64,000 bases of DNA from JACKIP01 sp963710165 (GCA_963710165.1 CAVPYZ010000004.1:372001-436000); one strand, 5' to 3'; counted from the first letter of the stretch, positions 26,167 to 35,049 are shown. Program-made: numbers and translations. Notes: generated from the letters alone by a model not told the origin.

Positions 26167-27915
26167 TCAAGATGATTGAAGCGCCCCTTTTTGCTTATCT
26201 ATAAATCCCCAATACATATTCCAATTCTGTATGATTTCGGTCGGCTCATCTGTTTTTTCTATAAAACCAGCATGTGTTAGCACCGAATCATTCAAAGTAT
26301 AGGATAGATCCCCCTCTAAACCAACTGATATTAAATGGCTTTTCAGGGCAGAGAAGTCAAGTTTTATTTCAGTGTCTAATACTGCGAATAATGTGTTTCG
26401 AATGTTGTTTAACGACGGATGAGAGAGGGGAAGGAGCCCCAGACGTTCCTCTATATCGGCAAAGATTTCAGGATGTTTGATCACAGTCGCTAGCAAAATA
26501 CGCTCTGTCATATTTTTTAAAGAGTGATTCGGGTTTTGGCTTAAGCTGGGAATGTTCGATAGCTCATTTTTGTTTTTATAGTTTTTGCCGCCACGCGGAA
26601 CAAAAGGTGTACGGAAATGCACGGCTGTTTTTTCACGAAACGCGCGGCTATAGTAATATTGAACGTCACGGTCGGGAATGCGCGCCGTATGTTGTTCCAG
26701 TTTGGAATTAAGGGCGGCACGTTCTTCCGGTATTGTAAGATCTTTCCCGACTGTTTCCTGCTGGAATAAAAATTCGACAAGAGGGACGGCACTTTTCAAT
26801 AAATTTTCAAAGGCTTTATAGCCTTTTTGCCGTAAGTAAGTATCGGGGTCTTCGCCGTCCGGTAAAAAGACAAAATTAAGGCTGTGCCCAGGCTTTAACA
26901 GGGGGATTGCCCGCTCGGCAGCACGTAAGGCAGCGTGCCGTCCGGCGTTATCACCATCAAAGCAAAGGATTGGCACTTTTGTCCCTTCCGGTATCATACG
27001 CCAAAGTTCCAGAATCTGGTCTTCGGTTAAGGCTGTGCCCAAGGGGGCAACTGCGCCGCGAAAGCCGGATTGCCAACACGCAATAACATCCATATACCCC
27101 TCTGTCACAATCAGGGGGGCGCCATCCCGAGAGGCATAATTAGCATGCGCCGCGCCGTAGAGCATACGCCCCTTATGAAAGAGCGGATTATCAATGGAAT
27201 TGATGTATTTGGGCGGTGTAAAATCGCTGCGGTCTGGCGGGCGTAGATGGTCGGGTAGAATACGACCGCCAAAGGCGACAATACGACCGCGTTTATCACT
27301 GACCGGAAACATAATACGATCACGAAAAAAGGAGTAGGGATTACCGTTTTTATCTTTACGGATCAAGCCCGTTTCGATCATTTGTTGATCATTATAACCC
27401 TGTTCTTTCAAAAACGAATGAAGTGCGCCGCGATCTTCGCTGGCAAAGCCAACGCGAAACGACGCCAGCGTCTCCTCGCTTAGGCCGCGGCTTAGAATAT
27501 AATCATAAGCTGTTTTGTGTTTGACGTTACGAAGTTCATCTTCCAGAAACGCTGTCGCATCATTCATTAATTGATAGAGATTTTTTTGCTCTTTCGCTTT
27601 TTGAATATCTTGCGGATTTTGTCGCGGCATTTCCAGACTGGCTTGTGCGGCAAGTTGTTCGATGGCTTCGGGAAAGCTGCGATTTTCGTATTCCATCGTC
27701 CAGCCAATAACGTCGCCATGCGCCCCGCACCCAAAACAATGGTAAAACCCCTTATCATCATTGATTGTAAAACTGGGTGTCTTTTCTTTATGAAACGGGC
27801 AGCATGCTTTGAATTCCCGCCCTGCACGGGTAACGCGCACTTTCTTCCCGATCAATTCCGAAAGAACGATGCGGGCGCGGATTTCATCCAGAAAACGCGG
27901 GGTAAAGCTGACCAT
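26167..27915 (-). CDS. dnaG: DNA primase
   Basis: Synthesises RNA primers for replication. CHC2 zinc finger with CPFHKEKTPSF and YHCFGCGAHGD (about 38-66), primase core, Toprim domain with VTEGYMDVIACW and LCFDGDNAGR (about 260-345), and a C-terminal DnaB-binding helical region. 582 residues, slightly short of the usual 600-640, with the shortening in the C-terminal domain. Located directly upstream of rpoD. Confidence 0.96.
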   Translation of the reverse strand: MVSFTPRFLDEIRARIVLSELIGKKVRVTRAGREFKACCPFHKEKTPSFTINDDKGFYHCFGCGAHGDVIGWTMEYENRSFPEAIEQLAAQASLEMPRQNPQDIQKAKEQKNLYQLMNDATAFLEDELRNVKHKTAYDYILSRGLSEETLASFRVGFASEDRGALHSFLKEQGYNDQQMIETGLIRKDKNGNPYSFFRDRIMFPVSDKRGRIVAFGGRILPDHLRPPDRSDFTPPKYINSIDNPLFHKGRMLYGAAHANYASRDGAPLIVTEGYMDVIACWQSGFRGAVAPLGTALTEDQILELWRMIPEGTKVPILCFDGDNAGRHAALRAAERAIPLLKPGHSLNFVFLPDGEDPDTYLRQKGYKAFENLLKSAVPLVEFLFQQETVGKDLTIPEERAALNSKLEQHTARIPDRDVQYYYSRAFREKTAVHFRTPFVPRGGKNYKNKNELSNIPSLSQNPNHSLKNMTERILLATVIKHPEIFADIEERLGLLPLSHPSLNNIRNTLFAVLDTEIKLDFSALKSHLISVGLEGDLSYTLNDSVLTHAGFIEKTDEPTEIIQNWNMYWGFIDKQKGALQSS

Positions 27916-27952
27916 TTGCCTATTTAAAGCGTTTCAACATCAAGAGTCGAGT

Positions 27953-28504
27953 TTATTGTGTCAAAAATGTTTGCAATTCGTTGATTTTCTCATCCGTTGA
28001 CACACCGGAACTACGCCACACTATTTGATCATTTTGATCAACCAAAACGGCGTAAATACTATCCTCATTCATCTCCATAATATCAAAAAATTTATCACGG
28101 TCTGTGTAGACAGTGATTGTTCGCTCGCGCGCGGTTTGATCTTGTATGCCGGAGCGCATGCCGTTATTTACCCAGAAACGGAATGGCGCGCTGCCTTCGT
28201 AAATTACAGGAACTTCATAATAACGAAAATTGTTATTTGCTGCTTCTATATCCTTTACGACATTCAGCCATGTATCAATCTGCTGCTGTTGCTCACGCTG
28301 AAACGCAATCAGAAGAAGTTTTTTGTCGCCGTCCAATTTGGAGGGGATAATTTGCTCCTCGCCGGTCAGGTCAATTCCACGTAGGGTTGGAAATGTATTT
28401 TGTTGTTGCGGATCATTAACGTCAGAGACCGATCCAGAGCCGATACAGGCGGAAAGAAAGAGTGTTGTCATGACCAAAAGGGCTATAAATGTATTTTTTC
28501 GCAT
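27953..28504 (-). CDS. Lipoprotein with a thioredoxin-fold-like domain
   Basis: A 183-residue lipoprotein: signal peptide with lipobox LSAC (Cys at about 20), then a domain reminiscent of thioredoxin-like/ATP10-type folds (KLLLIAFQREQQQQIDTW, YYEVPVIYEG, IYAVLVDQNDQIVWRSSG). No CxxC pair remains, so thiol exchange is unlikely. Similar proteins are often annotated as YtfJ- or DUF4174-like; I cannot choose. Lies upstream of dnaG by 38 bases, on the same strand. Confidence 0.6.
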   Translation of the reverse strand: MRKNTFIALLVMTTLFLSACIGSGSVSDVNDPQQQNTFPTLRGIDLTGEEQIIPSKLDGDKKLLLIAFQREQQQQIDTWLNVVKDIEAANNNFRYYEVPVIYEGSAPFRFWVNNGMRSGIQDQTARERTITVYTDRDKFFDIMEMNEDSIYAVLVDQNDQIVWRSSGVSTDEKINELQTFLTQ

Positions 28505-28596
28505 GAAATCATATATAAGTCGTAAATATGGCTGGACAAGACCCCGTAATCTTCGCTATGACATGAAGCTGTATTTGACACCACATTTATACATTA

Positions 28597-28686
28597 GGAA
28601 GAGTGGCAGAGTGGTCGAATGCACCAGTCTTGAAAACTGGCGTGGGTGCAAGCCCACCGTGGGTTCGAATCCCACCTCTTCCGCCA
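28597..28686 (+). tRNA. tRNA-Ser (anticodon UGA)
   Basis: Acceptor arms GGAAGAG and CTCTTCC pair perfectly, followed by G and an encoded CCA. The anticodon loop CTTGAAA gives anticodon TGA; a long variable arm (CGTGGGTGCAAGCCCACC) marks a class II tRNA, and GGGTTCGAATCCC is the T arm. The 3' end faces the serine recombinase island. Confidence 0.97.
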
Positions 28687-28851
28687 CTTAGTCTCCATCT
28701 ATTTTAATATCAAACAATACAGTCTCTAAAGCCCAGCAACAGGCGCGCTTCAGAGCGGATTTTATGTCGACCCACCATGGAGAATATTAAATTTCTGCAT
28801 AAATTACGCGTTTCTCTCTTTCGTGAAAATAGTGGCTTGTCGAGATTGTAA

Positions 28852-28980
28852 ATTCCCTGCTAACAGGGAATTTATCAGGGAAATTTTTTATTTCTGTAAT
28901 TGGAAACAGTAAGGATTAGCGCAAACACTATTCTCTACATAGGTTTGTGCAAATGAGCATTGTAATTAACAGGGAATTAA
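28852..28980. repeat. CAGGGAA repeats and hairpin between tRNA-Ser and serine recombinase
   Basis: AATTCCCTG, loop CTAA, CAGGGAATT form a perfect 9-base hairpin (28852-28873). CAGGGAA occurs again at 28877-28883 and 28970-28976, the last touching the recombinase stop codon. The same word is therefore present three times direct and once inverted in 130 bases. I see no other purpose for it; it may be a recombinase binding or crossover region, or a terminator for the recombinase transcript. Confidence 0.6.
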
Positions 28981-30536
28981 TAGGAATTAAAATTTAAAAG
29001 TTCAAAGGTCTGTTGGATGCATAGACTGACGTAATCTTCACAATGACCGTCACGCCGTCCAATTTCTTTGATGGCAATTCCTGAGAAATGCTCATCACGC
29101 CATATTGTTCCTCTAACGACACGCTTTAACTTTTCAGTTGATAAATCAAGTGGATCTTGATTTTGCGCCGGGTTAATAATGATAGCGCCGTTACCAGCAA
29201 GGCGTTTTGTAAAAGGAGATTCTATAACTATGATTTCTTGGGATGAAGCGCCAAGGTCAATTTTGAGGGTGCTCTTCAAAAAGCTAGAGAATTTCTCAGC
29301 GCAAAGATAAATCTGGATGTGATCTTTTGAAATGATAACTTTATGGATTATTTCCGGAATTGAAGAGGCATCTATCACGTTATCTTGCTTCAACAAATAC
29401 TGCAGGCTTACGATATCAATATTTGGATATGACTCAGTGATACACTCCCTTTTTTTAGCCCAGCTTTGAATATTTGATAAAACGGCTTTTTCAATTTCTG
29501 CAGCAGGAAGTCGCGCCATAACACCTTCAGGATGATCGCGATATTGGATAAGATTTTGCGAGATGTAATAAGTATATTTTTTGTTTGTTCCTGATTTTAA
29601 AGTGTAGGTAGGCGAGTAGATACACCCTTCATGATCAAAGATCAGTCCTTGCAAAATACTTCCGCTTTTAATGCGTTTTTTTGAATAACGATTGTCGGCT
29701 ACCTTATCTTTTAATTTTTGCTGTACGGTTTCAAATAAAGTCTCGCTTATAATTTGTTTGTGTAATCCTTCGTAAACTTTGTCACCATGGCGGATCTTTC
29801 CGATGTAAATGGGGTTTTTCAGGATGTAGTAAAGGTTGCCGCGACTATATTCTGCACCTCCATAAGGACGCCCTTTTTCTGAAATGCGTTGTGGTCTTTT
29901 AATACTAGATTTCTTCAAGCTAAGCAGAAGGTTTTTGACGCAGCCGCATTCATTATAAGTCTGAAAAATCCTGCGGATATCTTCCGCTTCCGACTCAATA
30001 ATGCAGAGTTTTTTATCTTTCCATTCATATCCAACTGGGGGGTATCCCCCCATCCACATGCCTTTCTTTTTGCTGGCGGCGACTTTATCGCGGATACGTT
30101 CGCCTGTAACTTCCCGTTCAAATTGTGCAAATGAAAGGAGAACATTGAGCGTCAAGCGCCCCATTGATGTTGTGGTATTAAAGCTCTGCGTGACAGAAAC
30201 AAACGTTACGCCGTATTTGTCGAAGATATCTACTAATTTTGAAAAATCAGCCAAGGATCTGGTAAGGCGATCAATCTTATATACAACAACAATATGGATT
30301 TTCCCGGCGCGGATATCATCTATAAGTTTTGTAAGGGCAGGGCGTTTCATATTACCTTCTGAAAAGCCGCCATCATTATATTGCTGAGGAGATATTTTCC
30401 ATCCTTCGGCCTTTTGACTTGTGGCATATGCTTCACAAGCTTCACGTTGTGCATCTAAAGAATTAAAATCTTGATCAAGACCTTCCTCCGTAGATTTGCG
30501 AGTATAAACGGCGCAGTTATAAATAATTTTACTCAT
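28977..30536 (-). CDS. Large serine recombinase
   Basis: A 519-residue site-specific recombinase. Resolvase N-terminal domain: YTRKSTEEG with the nucleophile Ser (about residue 15), DAQREACEAY, VVYKIDRLTRSLAD. Recombinase domain with RGNLYYILKNPIYIGKI (about 225-245). The zinc-ribbon region lacks the usual paired Cys motifs, and the C-terminus is the GTIWRDEHFSGI-type tail seen in alphaproteobacterial members that pair with DUF2924. Overlaps that gene by four bases (ATGA), so the pair is one operon. Confidence 0.93.
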   Translation of the reverse strand: MSKIIYNCAVYTRKSTEEGLDQDFNSLDAQREACEAYATSQKAEGWKISPQQYNDGGFSEGNMKRPALTKLIDDIRAGKIHIVVVYKIDRLTRSLADFSKLVDIFDKYGVTFVSVTQSFNTTTSMGRLTLNVLLSFAQFEREVTGERIRDKVAASKKKGMWMGGYPPVGYEWKDKKLCIIESEAEDIRRIFQTYNECGCVKNLLLSLKKSSIKRPQRISEKGRPYGGAEYSRGNLYYILKNPIYIGKIRHGDKVYEGLHKQIISETLFETVQQKLKDKVADNRYSKKRIKSGSILQGLIFDHEGCIYSPTYTLKSGTNKKYTYYISQNLIQYRDHPEGVMARLPAAEIEKAVLSNIQSWAKKRECITESYPNIDIVSLQYLLKQDNVIDASSIPEIIHKVIISKDHIQIYLCAEKFSSFLKSTLKIDLGASSQEIIVIESPFTKRLAGNGAIIINPAQNQDPLDLSTEKLKRVVRGTIWRDEHFSGIAIKEIGRRDGHCEDYVSLCIQQTFELLNFNSY

Positions 30537-30964
30537 GATATGGGCGCCTTATTTTTTAATCCAAAAAACAACCATCCATTCCACTTTGATCCTGTGATCT
30601 CATTAGCAATTTTAGAGAGGCTTGAGTAAGGCTGCCCTTTATATTCAAAACCACATTGCGTTACTATGACCGTGTAGTTCCGCCCCTGCCAGTTTCGAAT
30701 AAGTTTCATGCCGGGTTTGAGAATCGTATGGCCTTGATCAAAGTAATTTGGGTTTCTTTTATAAGTGCTGATCAGCTTATTTAAACGCTTGTTTTGCTGA
30801 TGTGTTAAGCCATGTCCCTGTCGCTCATATATTTTATAAATCAGACTGCGTTCCAACATTGTTCGTCCAATTCGAGGTGGCGGTTTGAGGGACCAATATT
30901 TCTCCCAATTTTCTTTTAAATCGTCCAAGTTTAATGATGCGATATTTTGTTCATTAATGTGCAT
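30533..30964 (-). CDS. DUF2924 protein, recombinase partner
   Basis: 143 residues matching DUF2924, a family found almost only next to serine recombinases in alphaproteobacteria. Visible markers are W(E)KYWSLKPPPRIGRTMLERSLIYKIYE and, towards the end, LIRNWQGRNYTV and YSSLSKIANEITGSKWNG, the motif region in which the family ends with a GxxWNG(x)FFG element. Probably assists or controls the recombinase. No DNA-binding motif is certain. Confidence 0.88.
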   Translation of the reverse strand: MHINEQNIASLNLDDLKENWEKYWSLKPPPRIGRTMLERSLIYKIYERQGHGLTHQQNKRLNKLISTYKRNPNYFDQGHTILKPGMKLIRNWQGRNYTVIVTQCGFEYKGQPYSSLSKIANEITGSKWNGWLFFGLKNKAPIS

Positions 30965-31115
30965 GTCTTTCTCCCTTTTAACGCAAGAACATACACGCTT
31001 CCTGTTCGGATGAAGTCCAGTAGAAGATCAAATTTATTTCTGATTGTCTAAAGATGAAAATTTACTATGTAGTCATAGGGCTATGGAAAATTAAGCATGG
31101 TTTTGCTATATAATA

Positions 31116-31493
31116 ATGATGAAGAACAACAAACATTATGTACTCTACATTGGCCAAGATCGTACGGATTTATATTTATTGCTGGATCTTGGTCTTTATA
31201 TTTATATTTTCGATCTTTATAAAAACCTTTGGGGTTCAAAAATAGAAAATTGGGATAATGATCTCTTTTGCAATAGTAAAAGAATAAATGAGATTAATAC
31301 CGCTCTGGATCATCTTTTTGAATTACTGTCTAGTCATAATTCAAAAAGTAACTTCCAGGATCCTGATAAAAACTATAAACAAAACTCTTTATGCCGATCC
31401 GGTTTTCTGAAGGATATACACAAAGAGCTGTCTCATGTTCGGCTTGTTAAATTACTAAAACAATACCCTGAGGGTCTTGTCAGATTAAAATAA
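31116..31493 (+). pseudogene. Hypothetical protein, 3' end replaced by IS6 end
   Basis: Not recognised. 125 residues starting MMKNNKHYVLYIGQDRTDLY, Asn-, Lys- and Tyr-rich, AT-rich codons. The last seven residues (GLVRLK) are read from the terminal inverted repeat of the left IS6 copy, which begins at 31472, so the original C-terminus is missing. Divergent from DUF2924. Whether the remaining protein is made is unknown. Confidence 0.5.
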
Positions 31494-32275
31494 GGTTTTC
31501 AGAGATATTGTGATATTTTTAGCCTTATGTCTAAGATTGATCCTTTTAAATATTACAAAACCAGCCCTCAAATCATCAAACTTGCTGTGATGTATTACGT
31601 GCGGTTTCCTCTCAGCTTACGACAAGTTGAAGATATTTTGCATGAGCGCGGCATCGATATTTGCCATGAAACCGTTAGATATTGGTGGAATAAATTTGGT
31701 CCTCTTTTCTCAAATCAAATAAAGAAAACATCACCGCCGCAGCATTCAAATTGGCGTTGGCACATTGATGAGGTATTCGTCAAAATCAAAGGTGAGCTTC
31801 ATTACTTATGGCGGGCAGTAGATCATGAAGGAACAGTTCTGGAATGTGTTGTGACAAAGAAAAGAGATAAGAAAGCTGCGCTGAAAGTACTGAAAAAGCT
31901 GATGTCACGCAATGGCAAACCAAAAGAGATCGTTACGGACAAGCTCCCCTCTTATAAGGCAGCGTTATAAGATATAGGTGCGACCTCATTACAAAACACC
32001 GATCAATATAAGAACAATCAGGTTGAAAATTCGCACTTACATTTCCGACGGCGGGAGAGGGGAATGAACAAGTTCAGATCCATGCGATCCTTGCAAAAAT
32101 TCGTGTCGATCCAATCATCATTCCTCAACCATTTTAATCACCAACGCCATCTCGAAACCCGTCCGACATTCAAAAAATTACGGCAAAGTTCTGTTCATTC
32201 TTGGCAGGAGATGTATGCTTAACAAAAGAACGCGGTGTGAATTTGGAGAAGAGTTCGATTTAATCTGACAGCACC
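31473..32275 (+). mobile_element. IS6-family element, left copy (defective)
   Basis: About 803 bases bounded by imperfect inverted repeats beginning GGTCTTGTCAGATTAAA (left) and GGTGCTGTCAGATTAAA (right, reversed). Contains one transposase gene in the same orientation and at the same spacing (54 bases from the left end) as the right copy at 36234. No 8-base target duplication flanks it, as expected if the element arose by cointegration or later recombination. Confidence 0.85.
31527..32222 (+). pseudogene. IS6-family transposase with internal stop
   Basis: Same length and frame as the intact copy at 36288 (231 codons). The stop TAA at 31968-31970 follows YKAAL; the intact copy has AAA at this codon. 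Beyond it the frame continues without further stops through NTDQYKNNQVENSHLHFRRR to the normal end MYA. The DDE residues lie in WRWHIDEVFVK, IVTDKL and VENSHL. Single-base inactivation; no frameshift. Confidence 0.9.
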
Positions 32276-32276
32276 C

Positions 32277-32436
32277 TTCACAGGGCTTATGTTTTCGTAC
32301 GCAATGCGCTCCACAACAATATCAAGAAAATAGCTATAATAGGTGCGAAAATTACCAAGCTGTTATCCGCCCAAAACCGCACTATGTGAAAATATGGGTG
32401 GATGGTGATTACCTTGGGCAGCATTTTTATCAATAA
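32277..32436 (+). pseudogene. Possible 3' remnant of a gene cut by the left IS6 copy
   Basis: From the IS border an open frame of about 52 codons reads SQGLCFRTQCAPQQYQ, then AVIRPKPHYVKIWVDGDYLG and ends HFYQ. The composition looks protein-like, but no family is recognised and there is no start codon. It could be the tail of a gene whose beginning was lost on IS6 insertion, or chance. Confidence 0.25.
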
Positions 32437-32520
32437 ATATTTAAAAAATCATACTTTCTTGTTTTTTTAGAATATATTAAGGTGAAAGTGTTATTCTTGA
32501 ATTTAAAGAGGAAAAGTAAT

Positions 32521-32793
32521 ATGAGCAAGCAAAATAATTACAATATTGTTGGGGGAGGTAATCACCCTTTCCGTGTAGCAAAAACTCTTTGCTTAGCGGC
32601 AAGCTTGTTGTTTTTCCTCAGTTTCTTTATTGCTCCAGTTTCAGCGCAAGAAGCAATTACATCCACGCCAAAAACAGAAATTATCCAAAATAATGCTGCC
32701 GGAATCGTCAGTATTGTTATTGACGGTAAAACTGTTCAAAAAATAATTGATGAAAACCAGGGCAGTGGAGGCGCAGATGAAGAAATTCAATAA
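32521..32793 (+). CDS. Small secreted protein upstream of the S74 protein
   Basis: Not recognised. 90 residues with a long signal-type N-terminus: a polar lead (MSKQNNYNIVGGGNHPFRVA), a hydrophobic stretch LCLAASLLFFLSFFIAPV and a probable cleavage after SAQ. The mature part is about 55 residues and ends GSGGADEEIQ. GAGGAAAAG lies 7 bases before the ATG at 32521; an upstream ATG at 32482 without such a site is less likely. Its 3' end overlaps the S74 gene by 17 bases, so the two are coupled. Confidence 0.55.
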   Translation: MSKQNNYNIVGGGNHPFRVAKTLCLAASLLFFLSFFIAPVSAQEAITSTPKTEIIQNNAAGIVSIVIDGKTVQKIIDENQGSGGADEEIQ

Positions 32794-33754
32794 GCCTTTT
32801 TTACTTGCATTTTCATTTTTTGCTTTAATCGTTGCGCCCGTCTACGCACAAGAAACGTCTTCCGGTGATGTTTGCACGGCAGGCGAGACAAATTATGTTC
32901 GTCAGGTAGGTGGACCTGAGACATCTGGCGAAAAAAGAGTTCTTGTGTGTAATGGCACAAATTGGAGGCTAATATCATCATCATCTTACAATCAAAATAG
33001 GCTCGTAATTCAAGAAGGCACTAATTCTCAAGATCTCTACGAATTTTCGGACTCAGAAGTTTTTTTTGATACAAATGGGAATGGAGATTTTTTCTTCCAA
33101 AATCAAAATACAAATGCATCCTTTTATTTAGTCCCAGATGACAATGATAATCAAGAAGCCTTTGGATCTTACAATATATACACTGGCAATAATAGAAATA
33201 CTGGTTTAGCACTTGCGTCTTTTAGTTTTAATGAAAGTGATAATCTTCTTCGAATTAACGCGGGTAATACATCTCAGGCGCATCTTATTATTAATCAGTC
33301 TGGTAATGTTGGTGTCAATAATACAAATCCTCAAGCTGAGCTCGATGTTTTAGGTGACATTTTCTATTCGGGCGTCATGCGTGATGTCTCCGATAAACAT
33401 GAGAAGAAAAATATCAAACCACTGTCTGGTTCCTTGGATCAAATTATTAAACTTCAAGGTATGTCATTTGTCATGATAAATGATGATAAAAATCGCCGTG
33501 AATTAGGATTTGTTGCTCAAGATGTTCAGAAAGTCTTTCCAAATCTCGTCGATGTTACACCCAATGGTCGCATGGGATTAAACTACATTGGACTTATTGC
33601 ACCAATCACAGAAGCGATTAAAGAACTTGATGCGAAGAATTTGGCGTTAGAAAATGAAAACGCGGAACTTCGCCAAATGATTCATAAACTCAATGCACGC
33701 ATGGATGTCATCGAAGGCAAACGGCGACCGACTTTAAAGCCATATAATAGTTGA
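32777..33754 (+). CDS. Secreted protein with C-terminal Peptidase S74 intramolecular chaperone domain
   Basis: 325 residues. The ATG at 32777 follows GGAGGCGCAG and gives a clean signal peptide (KPFLLAFSFFALIVAPVYAQ). The middle part (about 30-200) is Asn/Ser-rich beta structure with NVGVNNTNPQAELDVLG, a motif typical of tail-fibre-like repeats before S74 domains. From about 210 comes the S74 domain: RDVSDKHEKKNIKPLSG, LGFVAQDVQKVFPNLV and IGLIAPITEAIKEL, then a coiled-coil end (LENENAELRQMIHKLNARM). In phage tail spikes this domain helps the trimer fold and cleaves itself off at the Ser of the SD motif. A bacterial surface trimer is likely. Confidence 0.8.
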   Translation: MKKFNKPFLLAFSFFALIVAPVYAQETSSGDVCTAGETNYVRQVGGPETSGEKRVLVCNGTNWRLISSSSYNQNRLVIQEGTNSQDLYEFSDSEVFFDTNGNGDFFFQNQNTNASFYLVPDDNDNQEAFGSYNIYTGNNRNTGLALASFSFNESDNLLRINAGNTSQAHLIINQSGNVGVNNTNPQAELDVLGDIFYSGVMRDVSDKHEKKNIKPLSGSLDQIIKLQGMSFVMINDDKNRRELGFVAQDVQKVFPNLVDVTPNGRMGLNYIGLIAPITEAIKELDAKNLALENENAELRQMIHKLNARMDVIEGKRRPTLKPYNS

Positions 33755-33774
33755 AGTGTTTAATGGCATTTTAC

Positions 33775-33793
33775 AGTAGAAAAAAATTCTACT
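33775..33793. terminator. Weak hairpin after the S74 gene
   Basis: AGTAGAA, loop AAAAA, TTCTACT form a 7-base stem 20 bases past the S74 stop, followed by TTCCTT. AT-rich and weak; may serve as a terminator. Confidence 0.3.
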
Positions 33794-33816
33794 TTCCTTA
33801 AAAATTCTATTGTTTT

Positions 33817-33904
33817 CCATAAGATACATTATCAATTATCTGTAAGTTATTGATAGGGAAGACATTTTTAGCCGCAACTTTAAGTGCGATAATGTATCTT
33901 ATGG
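33817..33904. repeat. Perfect 17-base inverted repeat around a 54-base spacer
   Basis: CCATAAGATACATTATC at 33817-33833 and its exact reverse complement at 33888-33904 enclose 54 bases of non-coding DNA. The match stops sharply at both ends of the arms. It lies between the S74 gene and a truncated convergent gene, inside the IS6-bounded cargo. It could be a recombination site pair, a hairpin, or the ends of a tiny inserted element. Confidence 0.7.
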
Positions 33905-33928
33905 TAATTAATGTATATTTGTGAATTT

Positions 33929-34376
33929 TTATAGGATCAAATATTTTTGAAAAATATTATAAAACCCTATAATCGCTTGGATAACAGCATATGATGCTGT
34001 TATTAAGGCTGCCAATCCGCAAATGAAAGTTATTATAGGATGTTTTTTTATTTTTGGAGATGTACGATCCCAAAAAGAGAGTGCAGAACTCTCCTGCATC
34101 AAAGGATGCTTTCTGTTTTTTGATAGCCGCCAATAATGCGCATAATGATCTTCATATATATGAAATAAACTGCTTTTGCTTAGGACTCTCTCGTTTATCG
34201 TAAGCGTGGAATTTTCTTGATAAGGAAAATCATTACTTTTTCCCGACCAAACATCGCTAATTTCCGAAATGTAATAAAGGGCATCTAGCAGCTTCGCTCC
34301 TTTATAATGTGACTGTGCGCATATTTCTTCAACAGTGACACTTTCCTTTAGTGTATCTGGATATATTTTTTCCTAT
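33929..34376 (-). pseudogene. Membrane-protein gene with 5' end removed by the IS1595-type element
   Basis: An open frame of about 145 codons without a start codon: it reads YPDTLKESVTVEEICAQS, YYISEISDVWSG, YEDHYAHYWRLSKNR and ends with a membrane helix PIITFICGLAALITASYAVI. The frame becomes closed exactly where the left end of the IS1595-type element begins (34377). So the element has displaced the beginning. An ATG at 34399-34401 lies in the element in another frame and does not lead into this frame. Family not recognised. Confidence 0.65.
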
Positions 34377-34428
34377 TTATCCCCTCAAGGTATGTTGACA
34401 TTATGAGGGATTTTCAGCATAAAAGAAT

Positions 34429-35049
34429 ATGCTTAAAAAGTTATGGGATGTTATTCAATTTTTCGTCGCTCTTGCGGGGATTATTGCCATGATGATAGGA
34501 GCATTAGCTTGGTTTGCAAATCAACCTCTATGGCTGGCTAGTATCATTGTAATAATAGTCTTTTTTATATTACTAGGTATTTTTTCTTTACTATTGATAG
34601 TAATTGAAAAACTTTACCCGATTTGGAAACCTGTAATAAATTACATACTCCCTCGTATAAAAATGTTTTTTAGAGGTCAAGAAAATAAAAAACTTGCTAA
34701 GAGGTGTGAAAATTTAGCTGATAATATGGATAATTTCATTTATGATAGAAAGAACAATGCGCCCTCATGGAATGACCCTAAATATGATATAACAGGTATG
34801 GGTTTAGAAAGACATAGAGACATTGGTCAATATAAAGAAAGAACACAACTTGAATTTGAAAAAAAGTTTGCATCTTCTATTCAAGAATTAATGTATGACA
34901 TGAGAGAAATTGGTCATAATCCAATACATTTTTTAACTCATGGCAGTCATATTGATGACTGGAGTTCGAAAAAATCAGGAATATTACGTTCATGCGCTAA
35001 AAGGCTCAGAAAAAATGAACTTATAAATGAATATGATAGGATGTCTTAA
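34429..35049 (+). CDS. Two-helix membrane protein, IS passenger
   Basis: 206 residues: two hydrophobic helices (about 8-30 and 35-60, ending LLLIVIEKLYPIW), then a soluble, helical, charged domain (ENKKLAKRCENLADNMDNF, LEFEKKFASSIQELMYDM) ending DRMS. No family recognised. Located inside the IS1595-type element and followed without a gap by the 51-residue gene, so the two are one transcription unit. AT-rich. Confidence 0.55.
   Translation: MLKKLWDVIQFFVALAGIIAMMIGALAWFANQPLWLASIIVIIVFFILLGIFSLLLIVIEKLYPIWKPVINYILPRIKMFFRGQENKKLAKRCENLADNMDNFIYDRKNNAPSWNDPKYDITGMGLERHRDIGQYKERTQLEFEKKFASSIQELMYDMREIGHNPIHFLTHGSHIDDWSSKKSGILRSCAKRLRKNELINEYDRMS

Noticed and set aside
28597..28686. tRNA-Ser 3' end as a duplicated attachment site
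   Set aside because: I looked for a second copy of the T-arm/acceptor sequence to the right, up to 37.3 kb and beyond, and saw none.
34399..34401. ATG at 34401 as start of the membrane-protein gene ending at 33929
   Set aside because: It lies inside the IS1595 terminal repeat and its frame closes after about 17 codons; it would need a further frameshift.
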